From Callorhinus ursinus (taxonomy: Eukaryota > Chordata > Mammalia > Carnivora > Otariidae), in contig NW_020313045.1 in NCBI RefSeq assembly GCF_003265705.1, positions 1,195,328 to 1,259,327 of the forward strand: DNA of 64,000 nucleotides, written 5' to 3'. Shown here piece by piece: positions 33,061-44,600 of this stretch (its first letter is position 1; each line of letters opens with the position of its first letter). Under the pieces are notes generated by a model. That model had not been told where the DNA came from. It saw only the letters and a program-made list of their open reading frames with translations, and searched no databases. Position numbers and translations under genes: made by a program.

Positions 33061-33424
33061 AAAAGGAGCAGTGTCATGAGCATGTGGATGAACTATGATC
33101 CCTTTCATGTCTGTGTGCACACGTGTGTGTAACAAGATGCAGAGAAATCCGTTCTTGTGGCCGCTGGTGCAAAAAGCTAACTTTTAGGGAGACGGCAGTC
33201 TCCCCCCAAAGAGCACTGTTCTTCACAAGTTCACTTGGAGGAGGCCAGCTCCCTCCTGGGCTTCTGAATGGGGTTGAAATTGCTCTGCACGAGACAAAGA
33301 CAGAGAACCTCCTGCTGGTTCCCGCCACATTCGGAATAAAAGCTGATGTGTGTGCAGTGGGATGTAGGGGTCCGGCAGTACCTACACCCCATGCCTCGCT
33401 GACCCTCATCTTTTATCCTCGCCC
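33061..33424. other. Unique DNA
   Basis: No gene recognised. Overlapping plus (33123-33470) and minus (33074-33409) frames cancel each other as evidence. Confidence 0.3.
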
Positions 33425-33760
33425 GTATAAGCTCAGCCTCTGCCAAACTGGCCTTCTGGATATTCCTTGAACACTCCAAATATATCCTGCCTCAGGGTCT
33501 TTGCACTTGCTGTTGCTGCTCCCTGGAACACTCTTAATTTCTTACGTGGGCTATTGTCATGGCTTGCAATCTTTCTAACTCCGCTCCATGTCTATGCAAA
33601 AGTTAGAAATGACTTTCCTGACTACCTCGTTTACTTAATGTTCGTGTTGTCTTTCTCCCGCATGGGAGTATTGGGTCCTCGGGGGGGGGGCAGGGGGCTC
33701 CTAACTGTCCTGCTCTCTGCTGCATCTCCAGCACCTAGATCATTGCTTGGCTCCTTCAGA
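33425..33760 (+). repeat. L2 3' region
   Basis: 'GCCAAACTGGCCTTCTGGAT', 'CCTCAGGGTCTTTGCACTTG', 'GACTTTCCTGACTACCTCGT', 'TCCAGCACCTAGATCATTGC'. A near-continuous sense LINE-2 tail, interrupted by a G10 run at 33681-33690. It supplies the first half of a 198-codon frame (33467-34063), which is therefore not a gene. Confidence 0.8.
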
Positions 33761-34599
33761 GTCATGGGTGGTGAGCGTGGATCCATGTGCATGACTTATT
33801 TAACCCTACAATGCCTGGTACACAAGTTGGGTCCCCCAAGGCCGACGCTGAGGCAGAGTCAAGCGAAAGTGATGTTTAGGAAGCATTTCTGGGAGCAATC
33901 CATACGGAGTGAGCAAGTGGGACAGGGAAGGGGAGGAGGCCAAGAGAGGGTGCGTTTCAAGCAGAATTTTACAGAGGGTACTTGGGGTCACGCATCTGAG
34001 TTGTCCTGCCCAGGAGCAAGAGAGGTGAAGCTTTTGTATCCCACACTCATCATGCTGCTCTAGAAGGATGCACATGCCCAGGCACTTCAGCTGTCCGTAC
34101 GTGGAGGCAGAGTATGTTCCAGAAACAAAAGGACTCAGGTGGGGGCTAGTGGGAGAGCAAGCACCCCCAGAAGTGGAATTCAGTGTGCAGCAAGATGGGA
34201 AAAGGATCCCGGGGGTGGGGGGCAGTGGATGGAGTGCTGATAGCATCTATTACAATACGCATGCTCCAGATTTGGTGAGTAACCGCTCCAGCCGAGCTCA
34301 GTTGCAACCAGAACATGCTTGCGGCTACACAGGTGTCTTCATTCCACGCTACCACACCTCCGGCGCCCGCAACTCATCATCCACACGGAAAGGAGGGTAC
34401 AGGGACCTACTTGCAGAGTTCGGCGTGAGCTAAATGAGGGGGCTTACGCTAGGCACCCACATCCCTTCTCCCAGAGGATCAGGCTGAGCCGCTCCAGCTC
34501 AAGGCTCCTTTGTCTGCTTGGCATTTTGAGGTTGAGCCTGCAGAGACCCTGGCACCGCGGCAGACCTCATACTCGCCTGCTTCCTCTGCTGTGCCTCAA
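33761..34599. other. Unique or very old DNA
   Basis: No recognisable exon. Frames of up to 146 codons on the minus strand (33806-34246) lack domains. Confidence 0.35.
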
Positions 34600-34900
34600 G
34601 TACATTTCTGATCTGTGTTCTCACCCTTCCATACCTTTGCAGAGGCCGTGCCCTCCGCCTGGAATGCCTTCCTTGCCATTCTTGACCTTGAAATACGTTG
34701 TCCTTCTTCCCTGTCTCCTTCCCTTCCTCCTTCCCTCCCTTCCCACCTTCAGCTCCTATATCGCTTCTGCAGTGAGTGAAACCTCCCTGCCCCGCAGCCT
34801 AGATCACATGGGGCTGCTCACGTTGGTCTTCCGGTCTGGGCCGCAACCGTGGCTCTGGCTCTTGGGTGCCCCCGGGCCTGCTAAGATGTCTGGCTTCTAG
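34600..34900 (+). repeat. Diverged L2 3' region
   Basis: 'CCTTTGCAGAGGCCGTGCCC' and 'GCCTGGAATGCCTTCCTTGC' match the LINE-2 'CCTTTGCACTTGCTG...GCCTGGAACGCTCTTCC' stretch. It is followed by (TTCCC)n low complexity (34690-34752). Confidence 0.55.
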
Positions 34901-35470
34901 TACATGTGTGGCATCTGCTTCCTAAGTGAACCCATCAGCCACCCACCCACCCCAAGAGGCAAGAGGAGGGAGGGACACTGCTTAACCCTGAGCCCTTCTC
35001 CGTGGCACCTTCTCCCAGCCCATGTGGACCTGGGACTGAGCATTCAGGGACTGCAAACCTCCTTCCCCGGCATCCGCATTCGGCTCTGCCCTTCCCGCTC
35101 CTCCCCACCCCGCCTCCCCAGGTTCCTCCTTGTAACTCCCCCCTTCCCGCTTCCCCTTCCTCCCAGGGCTCTGCCCTGGCCTTCCCCCAGAACCTAGGGC
35201 CTCAGGGACTTCTCTCCACTTGGTTTCCTGCCCCCAGAAACTTCTGGAGCCAGGTCAGACTCCAGTGCCCCAAGAGTTAACCACCACCTCAACCTCAGCT
35301 CAAACTGTTCATTGTCAAATGGATTTCTCAGGCCAGCCGGAGTGCCAGGAGCCCAGGCCGAGCTGGGTCGAGGGGAGGTTTATTTTTCTGCTGACTACCG
35401 TCTCCCAGCTGAGTATCTTTCCCAGGACAAATCTCCGGCCCCGTTTTCCCTGGCTCTCTCTCCCCGTATA
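34901..35470. other. CT-rich unique DNA
   Basis: Pyrimidine-rich plus strand with Pro/Ser/Arg-biased frames. No gene recognised. Confidence 0.3.
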
Positions 35471-35850
35471 AAAACAACTTTATCTCTAAAGAGCAAATAA
35501 CACCCAGCGCTCATAACAGATGCCAAGAACTGTTTCTGTTTTGATTTTTGAAAATAAAAATTCAACTGTGTTCAATAAAATTCAGAAGCCGCTTCCCTCT
35601 GTGGAAATTAAAGGAATCCAAGACGCCCGAGAAGCCACCGACCTTCCTAATTAAAGCTGCAGCAACGGCGGGAAGCTGCCTCCTACAACCAGCCTGCTCT
35701 TGCTGAGCCGAGAACAAAGCCGGCCCCCATCAATATTTCATTCTCTCTTTTCTTCCACGATAACAATGCTGTGTGTTCTGAGTGCGCTCCCCAAAAAGAC
35801 ATGCAGAGCTATGTTAATTAGGGTTTAAATAATTGACGCCCCAGATCTCG
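35471..35850. promoter_or_regulatory. Candidate developmental enhancer / conserved non-coding block
   Basis: AT-rich, repeat-free block of about 380 bp. It is dense in transcription-factor-type motifs: homeodomain cores CCTAATTAAAG (35647), GTTAATTAGG (35813) and AATAATTGA (35828), SOX-type GAACAAAG (35710) and ATAACAATG (35760), and ATCAATATTT (35729). Such a cluster with no transposon signature resembles vertebrate conserved enhancers. Which gene it would serve cannot be told from this window. Confidence 0.4.
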
Positions 35851-36020
35851 CTGTGTTTCCGGAAGTGTGCAGGCTGGGTTGTGGGCTCAGCTTCTGCATC
35901 TGTTCACAGTCACAGCCTCTGTCTGTCTGTCTCTTGTCTGTCTGTCCTACGTGGCAGGTATGGGCTTAAGGAAAGACCCGTCCCAGTGCCCAGAAATTGC
36001 TTAGATCCTGGGGTTTTAGG

Positions 36021-36023
<3 letters not shown>

Positions 36024-36051
<28 letters not shown>
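36024..36051. repeat. Poly-T tract (28 bp)
   Basis: Uninterrupted T run. No SINE or L1 body is recognised on either side. Confidence 0.9.
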
Positions 36052-36054
<3 letters not shown>

Positions 36055-36319
36055 TTGAGCAGTAGGCTGGAATCTGATAAGATGTGTTAAGCTGGGGCCT
36101 TCTCTGAGGAAGTGAGCTTGCACTTTTTCCTGCCCCGAGGCAGGGGCCCGGCCACCCCCAAGACTCTGAGCCCATGCTGGGAACAATCTCTGGATGACTG
36201 AATGGCAGAAAAGGCACAGTTAACAGTCTTTCAATGCAACCAAGGGAAAAAGGGAAGCTAAAAAAGAGGGAAGGGGGAATGGAAGGAGGGACAATGAAGA
36301 GAAGGAGGGAGGGAAGATA

Positions 36320-36367
36320 GGTGGATGGATGGATGGATGGATGGTTGGATGGATGGATGGATGGATG
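36320..36367. repeat. (GGAT)n microsatellite
   Basis: About eleven GGAT units with one GGTT interruption near the middle. Confidence 0.92.
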
Positions 36368-36500
36368 AGTTTGTCCTGTGGGCCCATGGTGGTTTATCTC
36401 CTCCTGGGTGGAAAAATATAAGCAGGGTAGATAGTCTCTCCACAGGTCCTTATGTGCACATCGAACCTTAGGACCAAGTTCCCTAAGCAGCAATGACAGG

Positions 36501-36705
36501 GGTTGTGACGTGCTGGTTAAGAGCATGAATCTGGACCAGACCATCCCGGTTTGAACCCCAGCTCTGCCACTGACTGGCTGTGGAAGCTTAGACAAGTTAC
36601 TTGGCCTCCCTGTGCCTCGGTTTCCTCGTCTGTAAAACACTTGGACCTATGTCGTAGGGCTGTTGTGAGCACGAGGTTGTTGTAAGTATTAGATGTGTCT
36701 ATACC
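36501..36705 (+). repeat. Near full-length MIR SINE
   Basis: Excellent match from 'GTGCTGGTTAAGAGCATGAA' through 'AGCTCTGCCACTGACTGGCT', 'GTTTCCTCGTCTGTAAAACA' and 'GGGCTGTTGTGAGCACGAGG'. One of the best preserved MIRs in the window. Confidence 0.93.
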
Positions 36706-37529
36706 AGGGATGAACTGCTGTCATGCTTGTGACAAAGGTTTGAATTTCAGGCAGTGTAGCAAGGGGGGTAGGGGAGAGACCACTCAGGGACTTCCAGGGA
36801 CTGCAATATGTAGAGGCAAATAGAGCCAATGTGGAGCGTTCTAGGGAGCAGAGGGGGACTAAGGCTGCTAGTCAGTGCACTCAAGACGTATTTAGCAAGC
36901 CTCCTTGGCTGTGGGGAGGGTTTAGCAATGGCCCACTGTGTGGACGACCGTTCTTGGTGGGGCTCTGGACCCATCCGCTCTTCTGTGGTTCTGTGGTTAA
37001 CTCCATTACCATTTCCTGTTGCAGAAAACCCCTCCCCCTCCGGTCACCTTGTGGTTCCTCTTTGGATGAATGTAGGGCTCAAGCCAGGTCACATGACCCC
37101 AAATGGGAACTAGTTGGGGAAATGCTGTCTTTGTCCACTGGGCTCCGAAACTCTCCGGGAAGCAGCACGACAGCCTTCTTGTCACCCACAGGGAGAGCCT
37201 GTCAGAGGGCAAGGCCAGCACAGAGCACAGCGGCGCCGAGAGATGGAACGAGGGCCACAGCCCCAGAGCTCAGGCTCCTCTCCCTTACAATCGAACAGCC
37301 CTGAGGACGTACCCACCTTCCTTCCTCCTGCCCGCCCAGGCCGGGGCTCCACCCCACACACATCTCTGGGACCCAGTGTGACTAGCCTCCAAGAGCCCAG
37401 GCCAAGAAATCCTGGTTTCCCTTTCCCACTTGCAGTGTCTGTGAAACAAACCTTCAGCAGAGCAGATAGAAAAGAAATGTGGTGCCTGTGCCTGAGAGGT
37501 ACACTGGCCTAGTGAGGGAGATGGACACA
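36706..37529. other. Unique DNA
   Basis: No repeat recognised. Plus-strand frames of 157, 92 and 132 codons between 36831 and 37512 overlap in different phases. No domain seen. Confidence 0.35.
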
Positions 37530-37760
37530 ATCAAGGTCCTGCCTCAGGGCCTTTGCCCATGCTGAACCTCTGGCTCGGAATGTCATCTCTCCTCTGCCTA
37601 CTGAAACCCTCCCCATTGCCAAGGTCCAGCAGAGATGCCACTTCCTCGAGGAGCCCTTCTCTGGTGTCCCCTTGTGGCGTTCCCTTTCCTGAGCCACTCA
37701 CCTGTCATCTTGGCGCTGCTTATCCATGTCTGTCTGTGTGGGAATCTGGGGAGGGGAGGC
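37530..37760 (+). repeat. L2 3' region
   Basis: 'TGCCTCAGGGCCTTTGCCCA', 'CAGAGATGCCACTTCCTCGA' and 'GGAGCCCTTCTCTGGTGTCC' follow the sense LINE-2 order. Confidence 0.72.
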
Positions 37761-38099
37761 ACTTCCTCTCGCTGCTCTGGGGGTCCCCCCATGCCCCACC
37801 GTTATCACCCACTCTATGAGACACCCCCCTCAGTTTGAGGGCCTTTCATCTCCCTTGCTTTGTCCTCTCTGGGGACACAGCAGGTGGGGTTCTTCTCCCA
37901 GAGGACTTCCGATCAGACTGACTTTGACACAGCTGTGAAGCTGGAAGGCTCACCACAGGTCATGGAGCCCATCCCACTGCCCATTCAGCTCCCAGGCAAG
38001 CTCCAAGGATGATCTGGATAGAAATCTCATCCTCCCCTGGCTGCCCCACCCAGGTGTCTGTCCCACTCCCTCTTCAGCTCCGCATGTCACAAGCTGAAC
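37761..38099. other. Unique DNA
   Basis: No gene or repeat recognised. Confidence 0.3.
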
Positions 38100-38320
38100 A
38101 CCTGCGAAGTGGTTGAGAAGACACACTCTAGAGCCAGACCGGCTGTGTTCAAGTCCTGCCCCTGACACTTGCTGGCTGGGCAGCCTTGGGGCAGGTACTT
38201 CACCGCTCTGTGCCTCAGTTTGTTCGCCTGTGAAATGGGAATGAAGATAGTACTTTTCTCATTGCGTTGTAGGGGGGATTAAAAGAGTTCATGTAGGCAA
38301 AACACCTTCCAACAATTACA
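38100..38320 (+). repeat. MIR SINE
   Basis: 'CACTCTAGAGCCAGACCGGC', 'ACACTTGCTGGCTGGGCAGC', 'CTCTGTGCCTCAGTTTGTTC' and 'TGTGAAATGGGAATGAAGAT' cover most of MIR. Confidence 0.9.
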
Positions 38321-38394
38321 GCTCACAGTAATTGCTTTGTGGATTTTTCTATTATTCATTTCGCCTCCTCTTCCCCCACATCTGCCCCTTCCTC

Positions 38395-38900
38395 AGCCTC
38401 CCCATCTCAGCAAGTGACACCACCATCTACCTTGAAAACTGAACCTTCCCCTGGTGCCCTCCTCCCGCCTGACGGCCACCCGTGTTGTCCTCCGGCGCTA
38501 TGCTCTTCCCCTGCTTAATGCTTTTCAAACACGTCCCCTGCCACGTTCCTGGCCCTCACCTTCTCCTCTACTTGCAGTGGGGCTTGCAGCGGCCCCCTAA
38601 CTGGCCTCACGGCCCCCAGCATGGCCCGCTTCATTCTTTCCTCCACCCACAGGCCAGAGTGGTCTCCTGAAGGTTGCTCTCAGCATGTCATTGTCCCCAG
38701 GATCAAGTCTCAGTGCCTGAGTGGGACCTTCAGAATCCCTCCTCACCTCTCCCTTTGGCCCAACCACGTAGCACGAGGCCTTCGTAGCACGAGGCCTTTT
38801 GACATGCTGTTCCATCCACCTGGAATTCGCTTCCTCCTTCCCTTCCCCTTTCTCCCCCTCCCCCACTCTGGATTCTCCTTGACTCCTCCCTGACTCCTGT
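38395..38900 (+). repeat. L2 3' region
   Basis: 'CAGAGTGGTCTCCTGAAGGT', 'ATGTCATTGTCCCCAGGATC' and 'GCTGTTCCATCCACCTGGAA' follow LINE-2. It contains a perfect 16-bp tandem duplication CGTAGCACGAGGCCTT at 38767-38798. Frames on both strands here (up to 181 codons on the minus strand) derive from it. Confidence 0.6.
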
Positions 38901-39234
38901 CCCTCGGCCAGGTCTCCGCTAACATGTCCACCACCTCCTGGCTCATCCCTGTGCCAACCCAGCCTCACGAGACTGCATTCAAGGTGTCGGGCAAGCTCCA
39001 CGATGCTGTGGTTGTTGGTAGGACTCAGTTTCTTGCAGCTGTAGGCCTGAGGTCCTTGCTCTCTTGGGGGCTGTCGGCTGGGGGGTGGGGGGAGAGAGGG
39101 GATGCTCACAGCTTCTAGAGCTCCCCCACCATTCCTCACCATGTGGTCTCTCTACACACCCTCTCCCCTGTGGCAGCTTACTTGTTCAAAGTCAGAGGAG
39201 AAACTCTTCTTTCTTCAAGATGGGCCCAGTCTTC
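38901..39234. other. Unique DNA
   Basis: No gene recognised. Confidence 0.3.
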
Positions 39235-39480
39235 TTTAAGGGCTTCACCTGATGAAGTCCGGCCCACTCAGGACAATGTCTATTTTGACGAACTCAACGT
39301 GAACTCAAAATCTACTGATTTGAGACCTTCATTACATCTGAAAAGACGCCCTTCACCTTTGCTAGTTGACGTGACCTAATGACAGAGTGAAATCCCTTTG
39401 TATTCCCGAGGCCTGCCTGTGCTCACAGGACATCTATACTGGGGGGCGCGGGGCAGGAATCCTGCAGACCATCTTAGAGC
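39235..39480 (-). repeat. Ancient LTR-like repeat (family of 60.5-60.9 kb)
   Basis: 'CCACTCAGGACAATGTCTAT', 'TTCATTACATCTGAAAAGAC', 'GCAGGAATCCTGCAGACCAT' and 'CTTAGAGCCCTGCC' match the 3' half of the element at 60487-60930. Confidence 0.5.
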
Positions 39481-39489
39481 CCTGCCTCT

Positions 39490-39575
39490 TCAACACCGTG
39501 TTTCAAACCCCTGGCACCTGACAGATACTCATAACCTGTTACTGCATACGTGAATGAACGAATGAATGAGTCACA
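39490..39575 (+). repeat. L2 terminus
   Basis: 'CCTGGCACCTGACAGATACT' ending in 'GTGAATGAACGAATGAATGA' is the sense LINE-2 end. Confidence 0.5.
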
Positions 39576-40164
39576 TGTCTGTGTGCCTCTTGCCTTCTTC
39601 CTTGGGAGGGAAGGGTGGGGTAGAGTCACACATTAGCCCAGAAGGTGACCCCTCATTTACCATCTAATAGATTCCTTTGAAGATACCTTTGGCTGCCACT
39701 TTTTGTGGCACAGACAAGGCTGGACACGTGGGAGCACCATCTCTGTCACTTCTGGGGTTATTTGATGGGATGAGTTGATGGATGTCACTCGAGTGTCGGC
39801 CCCGGTGATACAGAAGCTCGGATTCCCCAGTGTCCCCCAGGCCACCCCAAAGTACGAAGTCACCTTCGCTTTGCAAGGAGGCCGCTTAGTTGTCTCTTTC
39901 CAGCCCCACGTTGGCACACGTTGTGTCCGGCTAGAGCCAGGGAAGGATCCCAGGAGACACCTTGAGTTTGGGTAAGAATCAGGGAGAGACATTGTGTGCA
40001 GTGAGCTATGAAGAGTCACTCGCTGAGAGGCCCATGGCATCCTTTATTTATTTGCATTGAAATATTTATCGGGATGGGAGGCATGTATAATAGATACGTC
40101 AGCGACTGGGGCCGGCCTGTCGGGGGAAGGAATCTGGGTGGCCTCTCTCTTAGGCATCACTGTA
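39576..40164. other. Unique DNA
   Basis: No gene or repeat recognised. Frames of 127 and 66 codons oppose each other. Confidence 0.3.
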
Positions 40165-40285
40165 TTCACTCAGTGAGTAGCTCACCTGGAAGACATTTCC
40201 TGAGGACCTACTGCAGACGAGGCACTGTGCTACGGGATCAGAAGTTAGGCACTGCCCTTCGGGAGGAGAGGAAGATGGAGAGCGG
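40165..40285 (-). repeat. L2 fragment, antisense
   Basis: 'AGACATTTCCTGAGGACCTA' and 'CGAGGCACTGTGCTACGGGA' match the reverse-complement LINE-2 end. Confidence 0.55.
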
Positions 40286-40289
40286 CTGG

Positions 40290-40495
40290 GGAGTGATAGT
40301 GTTTGTAGAGCGCCTACTGCGGGCGAGGCATCTTACACATATTATCTTCCTTAATTCTCACAACAGCCCCACGAGGGCATAATCATGCCTCCTGGAGAGA
40401 TGAAGAAAGTGAGGCCCAGAGAGGTTGAGTAACTTGCCAAAGTCACACAGTCTTTTAAAATCTGAAGTCCAAGGTCTTTCCACCGCACCTTGCTT
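40290..40495 (-). repeat. MIR SINE, antisense (1 of 3)
   Basis: 'CATATTATCTTCCTTAATTC', 'CACAACAGCCCCACGAGGGC' and 'GAGGCCCAGAGAGGTTGAGT' give a near full-length reverse-complement MIR. Confidence 0.88.
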
Positions 40496-40624
40496 CCTGA
40501 GACCTGAATTCAGAGATCTGTATACATTCTAACAACTGAAGTAAGTCTGGGTGTGTAAAGAGAGGCTGCAGCCCCAGGGTGGAGGATGCGGAGGACATGA
40601 GGGGCCCTAACCCCAGCCGAGAGG

Positions 40625-40865
40625 TTAATGACGGTAACACCATCGTGGTCCTCAATGTTGAGGCCTCACTCTGGGCCAACCCCTGCTCAGAGCCCTGGAG
40701 CTCCTTCCACCCTCCCAACAACCTTCTAGGGCAGCTCTTATAACCTTTGTTTTTTGGGTGAGAAACTGGGGGCTCCAAGTGGGGAAGCAACTTGCCCAAA
40801 CTTGCGAGGTATAAAGTGGCCGAGAAGGGTTTCGAACCCGGGCTCCCAGCCCTGTGCGCAGCTCG
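40625..40865 (-). repeat. MIR SINE, antisense (2 of 3)
   Basis: 'GAGAAACTGGGGGCTCCAAG', 'GCAACTTGCCCAAACTTGCG' and 'GGTTTCGAACCCGGGCTCCC'. Moderately decayed. Confidence 0.75.
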
Positions 40866-40869
40866 GACA

Positions 40870-41090
40870 TGGTAACGGGGACAACACCATTTACTGGGTC
40901 CTGACTCTGACCCGGCAGCGGCTCAGGGGCCGTAGGCGCACTGGCTCGTGCCCTTGCAAACACCCCCGTGAATCATGCACTGGCACTGGGCCGTTTTATA
41001 GAGGGGGAAAACCAAACCAAAGAGAGGTCAAGTCCGTCACACAGCCAGGGAGGAACAGAGCGGGGATTTACAACCAGGCAGCTGGCGGCC
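40870..41090 (-). repeat. MIR SINE, antisense (3 of 3)
   Basis: 'TTTTATAGAGGGGGAAAACC', 'GAGAGGTCAAGTCCGTCACA' and 'AGCGGGGATTTACAACCAGG'. It starts within a few bases of the end of the previous copy. Confidence 0.72.
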
Positions 41091-41244
41091 CAGCGCCAAT
41101 TTGTTTCCTTCTTGTGATTTACCGCCCCTCTGCTAAGTGCCTTGGCACTGGGGGCTTGGCATCGGCCTGTAAACCGGGGCAAGCACCCCCAGAGAGGGGA
41201 GGGGGCTTTCCCATCAGCTAGGGCCAGGGTGCACAGGCCCAGCT

Positions 41245-41401
41245 GAACGTGCTTCCTGGGATCCAGCCCCGTGTCTGGCTCCCTGCTCAGTGGGGAGTCA
41301 GCTTCTCCCTCTCCCTCTTTCCCTCCCCCCACTTCATGCTCTCTATCTCACGCTCTCTTTCTCTTGAATAAATAAAAGCTTTAGAAAGCAAAAGAAAAAA
41401 C
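41245..41401 (+). mobile_element. 5'-truncated Can-SINE
   Basis: Lacks the tRNA-like head. It begins 'CCTGGGATCCAGCCCCGTGT' and continues 'TGCTCAGTGGGGAGTCAGCT', CT-rich stretch, AATAAATAAA and A-rich tail. Confidence 0.85.
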
Positions 41402-41698
41402 AGTGTCAAAAGTATCAAAGCATTCAATGAATGTGATTTTAAATTTTTAATTGATTTCAAATTAATTAGTAATAAGTATAATTAATAAAATAAACATTAA
41501 TAAATAATTTTTAATAAAGAAATGAATCCGATTTTATAAGGCTTAGTGAAGAACAAGGGTCTTCTGCTTCCACCTCAGCCCTCCTTGCCTGCGACTTCCA
41601 CTCCCCAAAAGCATCCACTTTCAACTCCTAAAACTCCTTCTTCTACTATTTATCACACTTCTATGTAATATTCCACTATTGTTTGATTTAACAGCTTT
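41402..41698. other. AT-rich low-complexity DNA
   Basis: (AATTAATA)-like words at 41440-41525. Probably an old LINE tail. No gene. Confidence 0.4.
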
Positions 41699-44600
41699 AG
41701 TAGAGTGTAATTGACATACCATAAACTGTACATATTTAAAGCTTGTAATTTGATACATTCTGACACGTGCTTGTACCCATGAAACCATCACCGCAGTCAA
41801 GATAATGAGCATATCCATCACCTCCTCAAATTTCCTCCTGTTCCTTGGCAATCCCTCCCTCTGGCCTCCCCCCTCCCCCCACCACTTGCCACCATCCCCA
41901 AGCAACCCACGATCTTTCTGTCACCGCCAGTTTGCTTGCATTTCCTAAAATTTGATACAAATCCAGCCATACAGTATGTACACTTTTTTATTTGGCTTCT
42001 TTCATTTGGCATCCCAATTTTGATGCTCTGTCCATGTTGTCGTGTCAACAACCAACTAACAGGTTTTATTGATGAGTCGTGTATTATCATGCGGATATGG
42101 ACTTTTACATTGTTTCCAGTTTTCAGACTTCCCGTACAAGTCTGTGTGTGGACATAGGCTTTCATTTCTCTTGGATGCATCCTCGAAGTAGAATAATTCA
42201 GTCATATGAGAGGTGTATGCAGCACTTTTTAAAGAAACTACCAAACTCCTACCAGTACCATTTTACTTTTCCACCAGCAGGGTATGAGACTAGATTGTTC
42301 CACACACTTGCCGACATCGGTATGCTCGGTCTTTTTACTTCCCCCATTCTAGTAGGGGCGTAGTGGTATCTCCCTGCAGTTTTAATTGGCACTTACCTGA
42401 TGCCTAAGGATGCTTAGCATGTTTTCATGGGCTTATCTGACATCTGTATATCTTCCTTGGTGAAGGGTCTGTTCAAATCTTTGGCTCTTCTTCGGATTGG
42501 GTGATTCGCTTTCTTATTAAGTTTTGAGAGCTCTTTATGTATTTTGGATACATAGCCTGTATCAGATATACGACTTGTAAATATTTTCTCACAATCTGTG
42601 TCTTGTCTTTTCACACTTTACACAGTGCCTTTCAAAGAGCAGAAGTCCTTCATTTTGACGATGTTCAGCTAATCGCTTTTTATCTGTTATGGAGCATGGT
42701 TTTGATGCCTTTTCTAAGGAATTTGTGATCTAAGCCAAAGTCACAAAAGATTTTTCTCCTTTGTTTTCTTTCTAGAATCCTGAAAGAGAATTTTTTGGTA
42801 TTACATCTTAGGTCTTCAATCCATTTTAAGGCCTATGATTAATAGTTACACATGATGAGAAATATGGATCAAGGTTCTTTGGTTTGCATATAGATATCCA
42901 ATTACTCTCCATCATTTCTCGAAAAGACTGTTTTTTCTTCATTGAATTCTCTTTGCACTTTTGCTGAAAATCGGTTGGCCATATATGAGTGGGTCTGTTT
43001 ATATACTCTTTGATCTGTTGGATTGATCTATTTGTCCATCTTAACACCAATACCACGCTATATTGATTACTGTATTGATTACTTAACGTGAGTCCTCTGA
43101 CTTTGATCTTCATTTTCAAAAGTGTTTTGGCTATTTCAGGTCCTTTGCATTTCTGTATGAATTTTAGAATCTGCTTGTCGATTTCCACAAAGTAACTTGT
43201 TATCTTATTGGGATGGCGTTGAATTGATAGATCAATTTGGGGAGAATTGATATCTTAACAATATTAATTCTTCTGACCCACAAACATGATACATCTCTCC
43301 ATTTATTTAATTTTTATTTGATACCTTTTATCAGTATTTTGTGGTTTTCAGTGCCCAGATCTTGTACATTTTTAGTCAGATTTATTGTTAAGTATTTCAT
43401 ATTTTCTAGCACATAGTATATTTTATTCCAATTTTCAATTATTCTGTGATAGTATGTAGAGATACATTTGATTTTGGTCCATTGGTCTTGAATGCTAGAA
43501 CCTTGTTACATTCACTTATTAATTCTGGTAGCTTTTTTATAGATGCCATTGGATTTTCTACATAGACATGTCACCTGTGATTAACGACCGTTGTATTTCT
43601 TCCTTTTCAATATGGATGGTTTTTAATTTTTTCTTGCTTTATCACACTGGCTAGACCCTCTAGAACAATATCAAATAGCAATGGGGAGAGTGGACATACT
43701 TGCCTCGTTCTTGACTATAGGGGGGAAAGCAATCAGCATTTCACTGTTAAGAATGATGTCAGCTGTGGCTTTTCATACATACCCTTACCAAGTTGAGGAA
43801 CTTTACTTCTCTATTCATGGTTTGCTGCAATTTTTTAAAATCAGGAATTGATGTTGGATTTTGCTGACTGTTTTGCATAAATCTATTGGAATGTTCAGAT
43901 TTTTAAAATCTGTTAATATAGTGAATTGCATTGATTGATCCTCAAATATTAACCCAACCCTTCATTTCTGGGAAAATCCCACTTTGGTCATGATGTAATA
44001 TTCTTTTTATACATCGCTAAAACTTTGTTATGAATTTTTGTCTTTATGTTCATGAGGGATATTGGTCTGTAGTTTTCTCTTCAAATAATATTCTCTCTGG
44101 CTTTGGTATCAGGCTAATGTTGGTGTATGACAGTTGGGAAATATTCCCTCCTCTTGAATTTTGTGGAAGAGTTTTTGTAGAATTGGCATTATTTCCTTAT
44201 TAAATATTTACTAGAGTTCATCAGCGAATGAATTCTTGGTCTGAAGTTTTCATTAGGAGAAGGACTTTTTTTAAACTAGAATTCAATTTCTTTAATAAAT
44301 ATGATTATTCAGAATATCCATTTGTTTTTGAGTAAGGTTTGGTTACTTTGTGTTTTACAAGGAGTTTGTCTATTTTATTTACGAAAATTATTGAATTTAT
44401 TAGCATAAAGTTGTTCATAATCATAATCTCTTATTATCCTTTGAATATCTGTAGAATCTGTAGTGATTTCACCCCTCTCAATGTTAGTAAAGATAATTTG
44501 TATCTTCTTCCTTTTTTTTTTTTTTTTTTTCCTGTGTATAGATTTATTTTTTTTTTTTTTTTCAAAATTTCAGCTTTTGGTGTTAATGGTTTTCTGTATT

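Larger units (their letters stand above)
35851..36500. other. Unique DNA with T28 and (GGAT)n tracts
   Basis: (TGTC)n runs at 35917-35945, 28 consecutive T at 36024-36051, purine-rich sequence at 36240-36320 and (GGAT)n at 36320-36367. The 224-codon minus frame at 35966-36640 is built from these low-complexity tracts (poly-Lys, 'HPSIHPS' repeats) and is rejected as a gene. Confidence 0.7.

Noticed and set aside
33467..34063. 198-codon plus-strand frame
   Set aside because: The first half is a LINE-2 3' region and the rest shows no domain.
35966..36640. 224-codon minus-strand frame with poly-Lys and 'HPSIHPS' repeats
   Set aside because: It is made from T28, (GGAT)n and a MIR, so it is low complexity.
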